A stretch of DNA of 53,388 nt from Bradyrhizobium sp. SSBR45G (GTDB taxonomy: Bacteria; Pseudomonadota; Alphaproteobacteria; Rhizobiales; Xanthobacteraceae): NCBI RefSeq assembly GCF_030159255.1, contig NZ_BSCT01000008.1, positions 182,678 to 236,065 of the forward strand, written 5' to 3'. Position numbers and translations under genes: made by a program. Numbering within the stretch: the stretch's first letter is position 1; each line of letters opens with the position of its first letter. The notes beneath the pieces were generated by a model. It was not told where the DNA came from and ran no database searches. It saw nothing but the letters and a program-made list of their open reading frames with translations. Of the stretch, positions 1 to 8,973 are shown piece after piece.

Positions 1-45
1 TATTACACACCCCCGGGGTTTGGGCCCCCGGGGGGGGGGGGCACG
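1..45. other. Low-complexity G/C run at window edge
   Basis: The first 45 bases are almost only runs of C and G, with a run of about eleven G. No gene or site can be read in it. It may be genuine intergenic DNA or a poorly resolved sequence end. Confidence 0.4.
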
Positions 46-80
46 ACACCGGTGATGAGGTAAAGGGCGCGCCTCACACT

Positions 81-206
81 CCGCTGTCGTCCCTGCGAAC
101 GCAGGGACCCATACTCCGAGAATTCAATGAGGTGCGCGGAACGGGCCGCGCGCCTGTTTCGGGCATCACGCGGTATGGGTCCCGGCTCAAGGCCGGGACG
201 ACACCG
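81..206. repeat. Intergenic palindromic repeat (GTCGTCCC...GGGACGAC)
   Basis: The arm at 86-113 (starting GTCGTCCC, ending GGGACCCATA) is matched inversely by the arm at 174-203 (TATGGGTCCC to GGGACGAC). Each arm carries its own small hairpin, CCCTGC-GAAC-GCAGGG and CCCGGC-TCAA-GGCCGGG. The layout matches a dispersed repeat that I recall as common between Bradyrhizobium genes. It lies just after the end of the dehydrogenase gene and may act as a 3' mRNA structure. Confidence 0.65.
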
Positions 207-228
207 GGTGTGGGGCTGGCTGATCGGC

Positions 229-1230
229 CTACAGCATGCTCGGCAGCACGCGATCCGGCGGCTTGTGGTTGTCGAGGAAGGTCTTGATGTTGATGATGAC
301 CTTCTCGCCCATCTCGACGCGGCCCTCGATCGTGGCCGAGCCCATATGCGGCAGCAGGGTCACCTTGCCGGCCTTGGCGAGCCGGACCAGCCGGGGATTG
401 ACCGCGGGCTCGTGCTCGAACACGTCGAGACCGGCGCCGGCGATGTCGCCGGCCTCGATCTGCCGCGTCAGCGTCTCCTCGTCGATCACCTCGCCGCGCG
501 CGGTGTTGACGATGTAGGCGTCCTTGCGGATGAGTTTCAGCCGGCGCGCCGACAGCAGATGGAACGTCGCCGGCGTGTGCGGACAATTCACCGAGATGAT
601 GTCCATCCGCGCCAGCATCTGGTCGAGGCTCTCCCAATAGGTGGCGCCGAGCTCGTCGGCGATGACAGGGGCGACCGGGCGGCGATTGTGATAGTGGATC
701 TGCAGGCCGAAGGCGCGGGCGCGGCGCGCCACCGCCTGGCCGATGCGGCCCATGCCGATGATGCCGAGACGCTTGCCGCCGATGCGGTGGCCGAGCATCC
801 AGGTCGGCGACCAGCCCGCCCAGTTCTTGCCCTCGGTGAGGACAGAGGCGCCCTCGATCAGCCGCCGCGGCACGGCGAGGATCAGCGCCATGGTCATGTC
901 GGCGGTGTCCTCGGTGAGGACCTTCGGCGTGTTGGTGACGGTGATGCCGCGCGCGACCGCCGCGGCGACGTCGATATTGTCGACGCCGTTGCCGAAGTTC
1001 GCGATCATGCGCAGCTTGCAGTCGGGCTGATTGAGGATGTCGGCCGTGATGTGGTCAGTGACCGTCGGAACCAGCACCTCGGCGGTGCGCACCGCATCTG
1101 CGAGCTGCTCCTGGCTCAACGGCTCGTCGTCGAGATTGAGCCTGGCGTCGAACAGCTCGCGCATGCGGGTCTCGACCGAGTCCGGCAGCTTGCGTGTCAC
1201 CACGACGAGGGGCTTTTTCCTAGCTGACAT
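229..1230 (-). CDS. D-isomer-specific 2-hydroxyacid dehydrogenase (glyoxylate/hydroxypyruvate reductase type)
   Basis: A 333-residue cytoplasmic NAD(P)H-dependent reductase of 2-keto acids, most like glyoxylate reductases. An N-terminal catalytic half is followed by a Rossmann domain with the GMGRIG dinucleotide motif at about residues 159-164. The family catalytic triad is visible: Arg in NTARGEV (about 245), Glu in FEHEP (about 274) and His in LPHMGSAT (about 295). Length is normal for the family. It is transcribed alone, away from the SH3 gene. The exact substrate (glyoxylate, hydroxypyruvate or another 2-keto acid) cannot be told from sequence alone. Confidence 0.93.
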   Translation of the reverse strand: MSARKKPLVVVTRKLPDSVETRMRELFDARLNLDDEPLSQEQLADAVRTAEVLVPTVTDHITADILNQPDCKLRMIANFGNGVDNIDVAAAVARGITVTNTPKVLTEDTADMTMALILAVPRRLIEGASVLTEGKNWAGWSPTWMLGHRIGGKRLGIIGMGRIGQAVARRARAFGLQIHYHNRRPVAPVIADELGATYWESLDQMLARMDIISVNCPHTPATFHLLSARRLKLIRKDAYIVNTARGEVIDEETLTRQIEAGDIAGAGLDVFEHEPAVNPRLVRLAKAGKVTLLPHMGSATIEGRVEMGEKVIINIKTFLDNHKPPDRVLPSML

Positions 1231-1584
1231 GTGCTGCTCTCATGAGATCCTTCAGACCTCATTAACCGGGTTCGCCGAAACTACCGTCGTCGTCTGAGAA
1301 GGGGCGTTTCCCTGCACTGGTCGTGTCGGATCTCGCAGGTGGGCCGATCCGTCCCTGACAGGGTTTCGCGAGCGATTCTCAGGCGCTTCCTGGCCGCTTG
1401 TGTTCGGTCCTGTCTAGCAGAAGGCCGGGCCAAGACAAGAAGCCAACGGCAGGTCAGGACCTGTGCTGCTGCAAGCCCTCTCTGTGCACGAAGGGGGGCA
1501 GCCTGGCGGTTCGATGGGGATCGGGCGAAGGACCGTACGGCGAAGCCGACGGCGGTCCTTGCGAGGGAGAGTGAGTTGAGTTCG
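1231..1584. other. Intergenic region with leader hairpin before the SH3 gene
   Basis: This stretch separates the divergent dehydrogenase and SH3 genes and has no convincing gene. Its clearest element is a hairpin at 1528-1560: AAGGACCG pairs with CGGTCCTT, and an inner CGGC-GAA-GCCG stem caps it. The purine-rich GAGGGAGAG at 1562-1570, a likely ribosome binding site, follows directly. No T-run follows the hairpin, so it is not a simple terminator. Confidence 0.45.
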
Positions 1585-2112
1585 ATGGCGTTGGGGCGTT
1601 TGGGTGTGGTCGTGGTGCTCGCGGCCGGTCTGTTCGACGGTGCGGTCGGCTGCGGGGCTTTGGCAAAGGATTCGGCTCTTCCGACCAGCGGCCTGCCGGT
1701 GCCGCGCTATGTCAGCCTCAAATCAGATCATGTGAACGTCCGCGCCGGTCCGACCAAGGACAACGACGTGGCCTGGGTCTATACGCGTTCGGGTCTGCCG
1801 GTCGAAATCACCGCCGAATATGAGAACTGGCGGCGGGTGCGGGATTCCGAGGGCTCCGAAGGCTGGGTCTACCACTCGCTGCTGTCCGGACGCCGCACCG
1901 CTGTCGTCACCATGAAGAACAAGGACGATCTCGCGCCGATCTTTGAGAGCGCGGACTCCACGAGTGCGGTCACGGCGCGGCTGCAGGCCGGCGTCGTCGC
2001 GCAGGTCAAGAGATGCGGGAACGGCTGGTGCAAGGTTCTCGGCACCGGGTTCGAAGGCTGGATCCAGCAGCAGCGGCTGTGGGGCGTCTACGCCGACGAG
2101 CAGGTCAATTGA
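1585..2112 (+). CDS. Exported SH3 domain protein
   Basis: About 175 residues. An N-terminal hydrophobic segment (residues about 3-20, rich in Val, Leu and Ala) looks like a signal sequence. It is followed by two bacterial SH3 modules: the first holds VNVRAGP and EGWVYHSLL, the second holds WCKVLG and EGWIQQQRLWG. Such SH3 proteins usually act in the periplasm and may bind peptidoglycan; that role is inferred. I chose the ATG at 1585. A TTG at 1576 in the same frame sits better behind the GAGGGAG sequence (about 6 bases), so the true start may be three codons earlier. The much longer upstream frame has no signal sequence and is unlikely. Confidence 0.85.
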   Translation: MALGRLGVVVVLAAGLFDGAVGCGALAKDSALPTSGLPVPRYVSLKSDHVNVRAGPTKDNDVAWVYTRSGLPVEITAEYENWRRVRDSEGSEGWVYHSLLSGRRTAVVTMKNKDDLAPIFESADSTSAVTARLQAGVVAQVKRCGNGWCKVLGTGFEGWIQQQRLWGVYADEQVN

Positions 2113-2170
2113 TACGATTCGAAAGGGCCGGCCGGGGCCGCCCTTCGCCCGACATCATGTCGACATGAAA

Positions 2171-2193
2171 ATGCCCGCGAGCAACGCGGGCAT
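2171..2193 (-). terminator. Intrinsic terminator after irr
   Basis: A perfect 9-base-pair stem, ATGCCCGCG paired with CGCGGGCAT around an AGCAA loop. On the minus strand it is followed by TTTC. It lies about 30 bases past the irr stop codon. Confidence 0.7.
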
Positions 2194-2222
2194 GATGCCG
2201 ATGTGCGATGTCGAAGGCCTGC

Positions 2223-2696
2223 TCAGCGCTTCTTGCGCAGCCGGACCACCATGTCGATCCGGGCGATCTCGTAACCTTCCGGGGCCTCCGGGAGCTTCGA
2301 CAGCGCCAGATGCTGATCCGGAATGTCGACCAGCTCGTGGTTGTTCTCGAGATAGAAGTGGTGGTGGGCGGTGACGTTGGTATCGAAATAGGTCTTGGTG
2401 CCGTCCACGCTGACCTGACGCAGCAGGCCCGCATCGGTGAGCTGGTTGAGGGTATTGTAGACGGTCGCCAGCGACACCGGGACCTTGGCCAGCGTCGCTT
2501 CCTCGTACAGCATTTCGGCGGTCAGATGCCGCGCGCCCTTGCCGAACAGCAGCCAGCCCAAGGCCATGCGCTGCCGCGTCGGACGGAGGCCGGCGGTCTG
2601 CAGCATTTCGTTGACGTCGTGCCACGGGCAGCCATTGAGCGCAGGCTGCCGTCCCGTTCCCAGCCCATCCGGACCGGCGCGGTCGTGACCACTCAT
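2223..2696 (-). CDS. irr: Iron response regulator Irr (Fur family)
   Basis: A 157-residue DNA-binding regulator of the Fur superfamily that represses or activates iron- and heme-related genes in rhizobia. The heme regulatory motif GCPWHD is present at residues 22-27 with Cys23, and the second heme site, three consecutive His, is at about 111-113. In Bradyrhizobium, heme binding at these sites drives Irr degradation when iron is plentiful; that is family knowledge. The winged-helix segment includes LATVYNTLNQL. I prefer the ATG at 2696; a GTG at 2741 would add 15 residues but lies only about 6 bases from the predicted transcription start. It is divergent from fabA and has its own terminator. 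Confidence 0.95.
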   Translation of the reverse strand: MSGHDRAGPDGLGTGRQPALNGCPWHDVNEMLQTAGLRPTRQRMALGWLLFGKGARHLTAEMLYEEATLAKVPVSLATVYNTLNQLTDAGLLRQVSVDGTKTYFDTNVTAHHHFYLENNHELVDIPDQHLALSKLPEAPEGYEIARIDMVVRLRKKR

Positions 2697-2753
2697 CGAA
2701 GCGTTGTTGCTGGCTTCCACTTCATGCACCAAAATATTCACACCACCAGTTTC

Positions 2754-2782
2754 GATATAGGAAGAAACCCGCTCAGATGCAA
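2754..2782 (-). promoter_or_regulatory. Candidate sigma-70-type promoter of irr
   Basis: On the minus strand TTGCAT (2782-2777) and TATATC (2759-2754) are separated by exactly 17 bases, a good fit to a housekeeping promoter. The predicted start is near 2747, about 50 bases before the chosen irr ATG. Confidence 0.55.
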
Positions 2783-2801
2783 GCTTATCGCAACTAACGT
2801 A

Positions 2802-2818
2802 TCTAGAACGCTCCTAAA
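2802..2818. promoter_or_regulatory. Candidate iron control element (Irr box)
   Basis: TCTAGAA, three bases, TCCTAAA. Each half differs by one base from TTTAGAA when read outward-in, which is the rhizobial Irr-box consensus as I remember it. It lies about 20 bases upstream of the irr -35 box and on the fabA side of the divergent region. It could serve irr autoregulation or act on fabA. Confidence 0.5.
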
Positions 2819-3111
2819 CTGCAAGCGCGGCCTGCTGCGGCTGCCGGTCCGGCCAGGGCGTCGATTTAGCTGGATACGCGCATTGACGCCGCAATCCCCT
2901 ATGTTAGAGACGCGCGGACCCGATTTGACCTGCCATGGCGGGCGCGGCCGGCCATGATGGTCGTCCCGCCGTTCCGATCGCCCTGGGCTAGGGCGCTGGC
3001 CACCGACGGCATGGCCCGAAGGCGAGACGGCGCATGAACGGGTCGACGCGCGAAGGGCCACGTCGCGCGCCACATTTTCCACCGGGGATCGTTGAGAAAG
3101 GCTCATCAAGC

Positions 3112-3633
3112 ATGTCGGACCGCCGCGGCAGTTATGAATATGAAGACCTGCTGGCCTGCGGCCGCGGGGAGCTGTTCGGTCCCGGCAACGCGCAGCTGCC
3201 GCTGCCGCCGATGCTGATGTTCGATCGCATCGTCGAGATCTCGGAAACCGGCGGCGAGTTCGGCAAGGGCGTCGTGCGCGCCGAGCTCGACGTCAAGCCG
3301 GACCTCTGGTTCTTCGCCTGCCATTTCAAGAATGATCCGGTCATGCCGGGCTGCCTCGGCCTCGATGCGATGTGGCAGATGGTCGGCTTCTTCCTCGGCT
3401 GGACCGGCGGCGCCGGCCGCGGCCGTGCGCTCGGCCTCGGCGACCTGAAATTCTCCGGCCAGGTTCTGCCGACCGCGCGCAAGGTTGTGTACAACGTCGA
3501 TATCAAACGCGTGATGCGCTCAAAGCTGGTGCTCGGCATTGCCGACGGGTGGCTTTCGATGGATGGCGAGATTATCTATCGCGCCAAGGACCTGAAGGTC
3601 GGCCTGTTCAAGCAGGACTCCGCGCCGGCGTGA
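3112..3633 (+). CDS. fabA: 3-hydroxydecanoyl-ACP dehydratase/isomerase FabA
   Basis: A 173-residue bifunctional enzyme that dehydrates 3-hydroxydecanoyl-ACP and isomerises the product to the cis-3 form, the branch point to unsaturated fatty acids. The active-site residues are seen: His71 in ACHF and Asp85 in GLDAMW, within the conserved [14 protein letters not shown] block. Length is typical. The ATG at 3112 follows the purine-rich GAGAAAGG; the upstream extension of the frame is not conserved in composition. fabB follows 76 bases downstream on the same strand, and FabA with FabB form the classic pair for unsaturated acyl chains. Confidence 0.96.
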   Translation: MSDRRGSYEYEDLLACGRGELFGPGNAQLPLPPMLMFDRIVEISETGGEFGKGVVRAELDVKPDLWFFACHFKNDPVMPGCLGLDAMWQMVGFFLGWTGGAGRGRALGLGDLKFSGQVLPTARKVVYNVDIKRVMRSKLVLGIADGWLSMDGEIIYRAKDLKVGLFKQDSAPA

Positions 3634-3709
3634 ACCGGCTGGCCCCGAGCAGAGACAGTGCAGCAGGCGTGATCGCAACAGAACACACGAGCAAGGCGAG
3701 GCGAACATC

Positions 3710-4933
3710 ATGAGGCGGGTCGTCATCACGGGCATGGGCATCGTCTCGTCGATCGGCAACAACACCCAGGAGGTGCTGGCGAGCCTGTACGAGGCGAAAT
3801 CCGGCATTTCCCGTGCTGAGAAATACGCCGAGCTCGGTTTCCGGTCCCAGGTGCAGGGTGCGCCGACGCTGAACCCCGCTGACGTGGTCGACCGCCGCGC
3901 GATGCGCTTCCTCGGCGAGGGCGCGGCGTGGAATCACGTCGCGATGGAGCAGGCGATCCTCGATTCCGGGCTCGAGCCGTCGGACGTCTCCAATGTTCGC
4001 ACCGGCATCATCATGGGCTCCGGTGGACCGTCGACGCGGACGCTGGTCGAGGCTGCCGACATCACCCGCACCAAGGGCCCCAAGCGGGTCGGACCTTTTG
4101 CGGTGCCGAAGGCGATGTCGTCGACGGCCTCCGCCACGCTCGCGACCTGGTTCAAGATCAAGGGCGTCAACTACTCGATCTCCTCGGCCTGTGCGACCTC
4201 CAATCATTGCATCGGCAACTCCTATGAGATGATCCAGTACGGCAAGCAGGACGTGATGTTCGCCGGCGGCTGCGAGGAGCTCGACTGGACGCTGTCGGTG
4301 CTGTTCGACGCGATGGGCGCGATGTCGTCCAAGCACAACGCCACGCCCGCGACCGCGTCGCGGCCCTACGATGTGACGCGTGACGGCTTCGTGATCGCCG
4401 GCGGCGCCGGCGTCCTGGTTCTCGAGGAGCTCGAGCGCGCCAAGGCACGCGGCGCCAAGATCTACGGCGAGATCGTCGGCTATGGCGCCACCTCGGACGG
4501 CTATGACATGGTCGCGCCGTCGGGCGAGGGCGCCGAGCGCTGCATGCAGATGGCGCTGTCGACGGTGAAGACGAAGATCGACTACATCAATCCGCATGCG
4601 ACCTCGACGCCGGCCGGTGATCCGCCGGAGATCGAGGCGATCCGGAAAGTGTTCGGCCGTGGCGAGAAGTGTCCGCCGATCGCGGCGACCAAGGCGCTCA
4701 CGGGACATTCGCTCGGCGCCACCGGCGTCCAGGAGGCGATCTATTCGCTGCTGATGATGAAGAACGGTTTCATCTGCGAGAGCGCCAACATCACCGAGCT
4801 CGATCCTGCCTTTGCGGACATGCCGATCGTGCGCAAGCGCGTCGACAACGCGAAGCTCGGCACCGTGCTGTCGAACTCGTTCGGCTTCGGCGGCACCAAC
4901 GCGACGCTGGTCTTCAAGCACCTCGACGCCTAA
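3710..4933 (+). CDS. fabB: 3-oxoacyl-ACP synthase I FabB
   Basis: A 407-residue condensing enzyme that elongates acyl-ACP, including the cis-3-decenoyl product of FabA. The Cys-His-His triad is intact: Cys161 in SSACATS, His296 in NPHATSTP and His333 in GHSLGATG. The C-terminal glycine-rich SFGFGGTN is present. The ATG at 3710 gives [10 protein letters not shown], the usual FabB/FabF N-terminus. It is cotranscribed with fabA by spacing; fabI follows 142 bases later. Confidence 0.97.
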   Translation: MRRVVITGMGIVSSIGNNTQEVLASLYEAKSGISRAEKYAELGFRSQVQGAPTLNPADVVDRRAMRFLGEGAAWNHVAMEQAILDSGLEPSDVSNVRTGIIMGSGGPSTRTLVEAADITRTKGPKRVGPFAVPKAMSSTASATLATWFKIKGVNYSISSACATSNHCIGNSYEMIQYGKQDVMFAGGCEELDWTLSVLFDAMGAMSSKHNATPATASRPYDVTRDGFVIAGGAGVLVLEELERAKARGAKIYGEIVGYGATSDGYDMVAPSGEGAERCMQMALSTVKTKIDYINPHATSTPAGDPPEIEAIRKVFGRGEKCPPIAATKALTGHSLGATGVQEAIYSLLMMKNGFICESANITELDPAFADMPIVRKRVDNAKLGTVLSNSFGFGGTNATLVFKHLDA

Positions 4934-5075
4934 GATTTCCAACAGCACGGGTTTCCTCGGCACGCGGCCGGACAACAGCGAAAGGCTTTTCGCACCGATG
5001 TCCGGCTATCGGCGTTTTTGGAGCCTGACGATCATCCTGGCTGGGTCGGTCCCGGCATGACGAAGGAGAGTAAGC

Positions 5076-5876
5076 ATGCAGGGTCTGATGGCAGGCAAGC
5101 GCGGCCTGGTCATGGGCATCGCCAATGACCATTCGATCGCCTGGGGCATCGCCAAGACGCTGGCTGCGCACGGGGCCGAGATGGCCTTCACCTATCAGGG
5201 TGATGCGCTCGGCAAGCGCGTGCGCCCGCTCGCCGACGAGCTCGGCGTCAAGCACGTGCTGTCCTGCGACGTCGAGGACATCGCCAGCGTCGACAGCGTG
5301 TTCACGGCGCTGCGCGAGGCCTGGGGTGGCCTCGACTTCATCGTCCATGCCGTGGCCTTCTCCGACAAGAACGAGCTCAAGGGCCGCTACGCCGACACCT
5401 CGCGCGAGAACTTTTCGCGCACGATGCTGATCTCGTGCTTCTCCTTCACGGAGATCGCCAAGCGCGCCGCCGAGCTGATGCCCGAGAGCGGCGGCAGCAT
5501 GATCACGCTGACCTTCGACGGCTCCAACCGCGTGATGCCGAACTACAACGTGATGGGCGTCGCCAAGGCCGCGCTCGAAGCCTCGGTGCGCTATCTCGCC
5601 GCCGACTACGGCCGCCGCGCTATCCGCGTCAACGCGATCTCCGCCGGCCCGGTGCGCACGCTGGCCGGCTCCGGGATCGGCGACGCCCGCTTCATGTTCG
5701 CATTCCAGCAGAAGCATTCGCCGCTCGGCCGCGGCGTGACGCTGGAGGAGCTCGGCGGCTCCGCGCTCTATCTGCTGTCGGAGCTGTCGGGCGGCGTCAC
5801 CGGCGAGATCCACTACGTGGATTCCGGCTACAACGTCATCTCGATGCCGCGGCCCGAGGATCTCAAGGCCGAATAG
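5076..5876 (+). CDS. fabI: Enoyl-ACP reductase FabI
   Basis: A 266-residue NADH-dependent enoyl-ACP reductase of the short-chain dehydrogenase superfamily, catalysing the last step of each elongation cycle. The N-terminal cofactor site (GLVMGIANDHSIAWG) and the catalytic Tyr-x6-Lys (Tyr157 and Lys164 in YNVMGVAK) are visible. AAGGAGAG seven bases before the ATG supports the start. It completes the fabA-fabB-fabI run next to irr. In rhizobia several fabI paralogs are usual, so this need not be the only one. Confidence 0.95.
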   Translation: MQGLMAGKRGLVMGIANDHSIAWGIAKTLAAHGAEMAFTYQGDALGKRVRPLADELGVKHVLSCDVEDIASVDSVFTALREAWGGLDFIVHAVAFSDKNELKGRYADTSRENFSRTMLISCFSFTEIAKRAAELMPESGGSMITLTFDGSNRVMPNYNVMGVAKAALEASVRYLAADYGRRAIRVNAISAGPVRTLAGSGIGDARFMFAFQQKHSPLGRGVTLEELGGSALYLLSELSGGVTGEIHYVDSGYNVISMPRPEDLKAE

Positions 5877-6098
5877 GGCGCCGAAGGTCTCGCCAGACGA
5901 GGACATTCCGGCTTCGCGCGGACGATCCTCGCGATCCACCCAATTTGTCCCAATTGAAGCCGATCTTCCGGCGCGGTAGTCAGAGAGGCTGGCGCAACTC
6001 TGGGGGCTCTTCGGTGACGGCGCGAAGGCATGCGTCGGTCACGATGGTCGAGGCAGCCGGTCGCGTCGGCAGCAGGACAATCGTGGGGGCGATCGGCG

Positions 6099-8084
6099 AT
6101 GCTGCGGTCAGGGATCCGGGTCATCGTTCTCCGAGCGATGATCGGCATGGCATGTGGGGCGGGGTGCTCCGCCACGGCGCGCGCGCAGTCCAGCGTCTGG
6201 GATTCCACGATCTCCAACACGAACTGGTATGTGCCAGCGGCTCAGCTGCTGGCCTACATGGCGCCGAAGACGGGCTTCGCCAATCCGATCCCCATCGGTG
6301 ACCAGACGCTGTGGACCTTGGGCACGGCGACCAACGGCTCTTTCACCGGGACCAGCGTCGCTCAGCTCAGGATCGGCGCGGCGGTGCTGACCGACAGCTC
6401 GACCATTCAGGGCTTCGTCACCACCAGCGGCCAGATCACGATGCTGTTCACGCCGACGGGGGGCGGCACGGCGACCGTCGGGCTGGGCTACATGCGCACG
6501 CTCAACGGCGTGACCAGCATGGAAATGCAGATGATCACCGGCGGCAGCCTGCTGGTGACGCACTGGGCCTACATGCTGCCCTACGACCCCGCGACGTTCA
6601 CGCCGCCGCCATCGGCGCCGGTGCCTGCCAATTCGGTGCCGCAATGGGCATGGACAGAGGGCACGCCGTGGCGAATCGTCAGCCCGGCCTTGTTCGGCAC
6701 GGCGGCGCCCGGGCGCTTCGTCATCACCAGCTACCAGAACGGCTATTTCTGGGGCGCCGGCATCGCGCCGCGTGGCAGCACTGCCGGCGGCTTCACGCTG
6801 CTGGGCTCGGTCACGCCGGAGGGCAGCGTCTTGTTCAACACGCTGTCGCGCGGCAGTCTGACCAGCCTGTACGGCGCGGTGAGCGGCAATGCGTCGGGCG
6901 CGCAGATGGTGACCTCGACATACGACCTCACGGGAGCCATGACCGGAGATCTGGCGACGATGTCGCTGGTAAAGCCCTACGGCGAGACGTTGCGGTCGGC
7001 CGGCGGCCGGGTCGGCCTGGAAGCCGCAGATGTGCTGTACCGGCTGTCGACGACGCCGGCGGGCTGGAGCGGATCGATGGCGTCGGGGTTTGCCGCGCTC
7101 GACAATCTCAGTGGTCCATCGCTCGCCAGTGCCGTGAAGCAGACGTTGCCCGTGCTGACCGGCGCGGCCTCGCAGGCGACCTATGTCGCGCAGCGCGACG
7201 TCCGGCAGACGATGACCAGCCGGCTCGATGACGTCAGCGGCCTCGGCGGCGCGGCCGGCCGCAATGTCTGGATGCAGCCGCTCGGCGGCGCCGCACGGCA
7301 GGCGGGACGTGACGGTGTCCCGGGCTACAACGCCTCCGGCGGCGGCCTCGCCTTCGGCGCCGATGCCGCGCTCTCGCCGCGCGCACTCATTGGCGGCATG
7401 TTCGCCTATTCACGGCAGACGATCACCGGGAGCGACGACGCGGTGCCGAACCGTCTTGGCCTGTCGTCCTATCAGCTCGGACTGTACGGCGCCTACGCGA
7501 TCAGCCGCGACCTGATGCTGGACTATCAGCTCGACGGCGGATGGAGCGACAACGGCGAGAGCCGATCGTTGAGCTTCATCGACATGTCCGCCGGTGGAAG
7601 CTACCGCTCCACCACCGGTCATGCCGGCGCAGGTCTCAAGACGCGCATTCCGCTGACGGATGATTTCGCGCTGGTCCCGTCACTGCGGCTGGACTACGGC
7701 ACCGTGCGCAGCAACTCCTACCGCGAGAGCGGCGCCGGCGGCTTCAGTCTCAACGTCGATCCGCAGAGCTATCAGGAGCTGACGACGACGGCTGGGCTGA
7801 AAGCTGTCTATGCGCTCTCCAGACAGGTTCGCCTGAGCAGCGATATCGCCGTCGGCTACAATGCTTTGAACCAGCCGCTGCAGATCGGCGCGGCCTTCTC
7901 CGGCGGCGGAGATGGCTTCACCACCAACGGCCTGGCCCTTTCGCCCTGGATCTATTCGGCCGGTCTCGGGTTGATCGCCGCCGGCAGCGACCGGTTCGAT
8001 GTCAGCATCCGCTATGGCGTCAACGCGACATCGTCCGGCCTCATCCAGCATTCCGGACATGCGGTGCTGAAGGTCAGGCTGTGA
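6099..8084 (+). CDS. Autotransporter with short, unusual passenger
   Basis: About 661 residues. A signal sequence (residues about 1-30, ending near ATARAQ) leads to a passenger of about 350 residues and a C-terminal autotransporter beta-barrel from about residue 388, starting at NVWMQPLGG and ending VLKVRL. The barrel shows alternating amphipathic strands (for example YQLGLYGAYAIS and FALVPSLRLDYG). The last residue is Leu rather than the typical Phe. The passenger has no recognisable enzyme motif and no regular adhesin repeats; it has a Pro-rich stretch near TPPPSAPVP. A start at 6030 is possible but would bury the signal sequence. It is convergent with the two exported paralogs, ending 11 bases from them. 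Function unknown. Confidence 0.8.
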   Translation: MLRSGIRVIVLRAMIGMACGAGCSATARAQSSVWDSTISNTNWYVPAAQLLAYMAPKTGFANPIPIGDQTLWTLGTATNGSFTGTSVAQLRIGAAVLTDSSTIQGFVTTSGQITMLFTPTGGGTATVGLGYMRTLNGVTSMEMQMITGGSLLVTHWAYMLPYDPATFTPPPSAPVPANSVPQWAWTEGTPWRIVSPALFGTAAPGRFVITSYQNGYFWGAGIAPRGSTAGGFTLLGSVTPEGSVLFNTLSRGSLTSLYGAVSGNASGAQMVTSTYDLTGAMTGDLATMSLVKPYGETLRSAGGRVGLEAADVLYRLSTTPAGWSGSMASGFAALDNLSGPSLASAVKQTLPVLTGAASQATYVAQRDVRQTMTSRLDDVSGLGGAAGRNVWMQPLGGAARQAGRDGVPGYNASGGGLAFGADAALSPRALIGGMFAYSRQTITGSDDAVPNRLGLSSYQLGLYGAYAISRDLMLDYQLDGGWSDNGESRSLSFIDMSAGGSYRSTTGHAGAGLKTRIPLTDDFALVPSLRLDYGTVRSNSYRESGAGGFSLNVDPQSYQELTTTAGLKAVYALSRQVRLSSDIAVGYNALNQPLQIGAAFSGGGDGFTTNGLALSPWIYSAGLGLIAAGSDRFDVSIRYGVNATSSGLIQHSGHAVLKVRL

Positions 8085-8095
8085 GTGCCCCCGGC

Positions 8096-8953
8096 CTACT
8101 CGTTGGAAAAATAGTCCGGCAGCGTCTGATCGAGCCGGAATCGCAGCATGGATCGTGCCATATCGCGCAGCACGGTGTTGTTGGCGGCATCCTCGGGCTT
8201 GGCCGGAAAGGCGGAGTTGTCGACGTCGCCAGCATGTGAGGGTGGGCCCATTCCCGAGGTCAGCCGCGACATGAAGCTCTTCGAGCTCGGCGGAGGCGGA
8301 AGCTTCTCGAAGGTCGTGCCATCGAACAATCCAGCGCCGAGCATGACAAACACATGGGTGTAGCGCACCAGCCCTGCGATACGGCTGACGACTCCGATGC
8401 CGGAGACCGTGTCGTAGGTCGATGGTTCGCGACCGGATGCGCGTACGATCACGAGATAGCGGGCGCACCCCGCGGAGCCGGCGACCTTCTTGACGATGGC
8501 CGGTAAAACAGCATTCGCTTCCGCAGCCGAGGTCGACTGATACAGCGGATCGAACGCGCCCGCTGGGACAGCGATGCGACGAACTTTGTCGCCGCCCAAC
8601 GCTTTGGCCCGGGCGTAGATCAGGTCATCGAAGCCCCAGGAGACGGGCACTCGCTTGAAGCTGCCGCCAAGTTGCACGATCCCATTGTCCTGCACCGTGA
8701 AGACGTCGCCGACAGCGGCGATCAGACCGGTGCCGCAAGGGCCACTTTCCCGCGTCGCCGTCGGTCTTGCGGGTTTGGCATTGGCAGCGGCCGTCTTGGG
8801 CGCGGCTTTGACGGTTGGCGCTGCTGTTGACGGTACGGATTGCGCCAGCACGTGGCTCGGTGTGAAGGCCAGTGCGAGCAGCAGCGGCGCGAGCCGGCGC
8901 CAGGCTGGCGTCGCGAACGCGCGAGAATTCGAGCAGGTCATGGGAGTTTTCAT
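8096..8953 (-). CDS. Exported protein of unknown function, paralog of the next gene
   Basis: About 285 residues with an N-terminal signal sequence (residues about 18-38, ending SHVLAQ), a short Ala/Lys/Pro-rich linker and a conserved domain from about residue 70. It shares with its neighbour SGPC (Cys73), PVSWGFDDLIYAR, VRRI and SAGC (Cys163) before RYLVI, and a C-terminal LDxxxPxYF. The two conserved Cys could form a periplasmic disulfide (inference). It begins 20 bases after the stop of the upstream paralog, so the two are probably one transcript. I do not recognise the family. The start could also be the second Met, residue 5. Confidence 0.75.
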   Translation of the reverse strand: MKTPMTCSNSRAFATPAWRRLAPLLLALAFTPSHVLAQSVPSTAAPTVKAAPKTAAANAKPARPTATRESGPCGTGLIAAVGDVFTVQDNGIVQLGGSFKRVPVSWGFDDLIYARAKALGGDKVRRIAVPAGAFDPLYQSTSAAEANAVLPAIVKKVAGSAGCARYLVIVRASGREPSTYDTVSGIGVVSRIAGLVRYTHVFVMLGAGLFDGTTFEKLPPPPSSKSFMSRLTSGMGPPSHAGDVDNSAFPAKPEDAANNTVLRDMARSMLRFRLDQTLPDYFSNE

Positions 8954-8973
8954 GTCGGTTCCCTGCGCCGCTG

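Noticed and set aside
127..1227. Long plus-strand frame opposite the hydroxyacid dehydrogenase
   Set aside because: Its product is Arg/His/Gly-rich and family-free, as expected for the antisense of a high-GC gene, while the minus strand encodes a complete, motif-bearing enzyme.
5877..6098. Possible small gene or terminator between fabI and the autotransporter
   Set aside because: No coherent frame and no hairpin followed by a T-run could be found.
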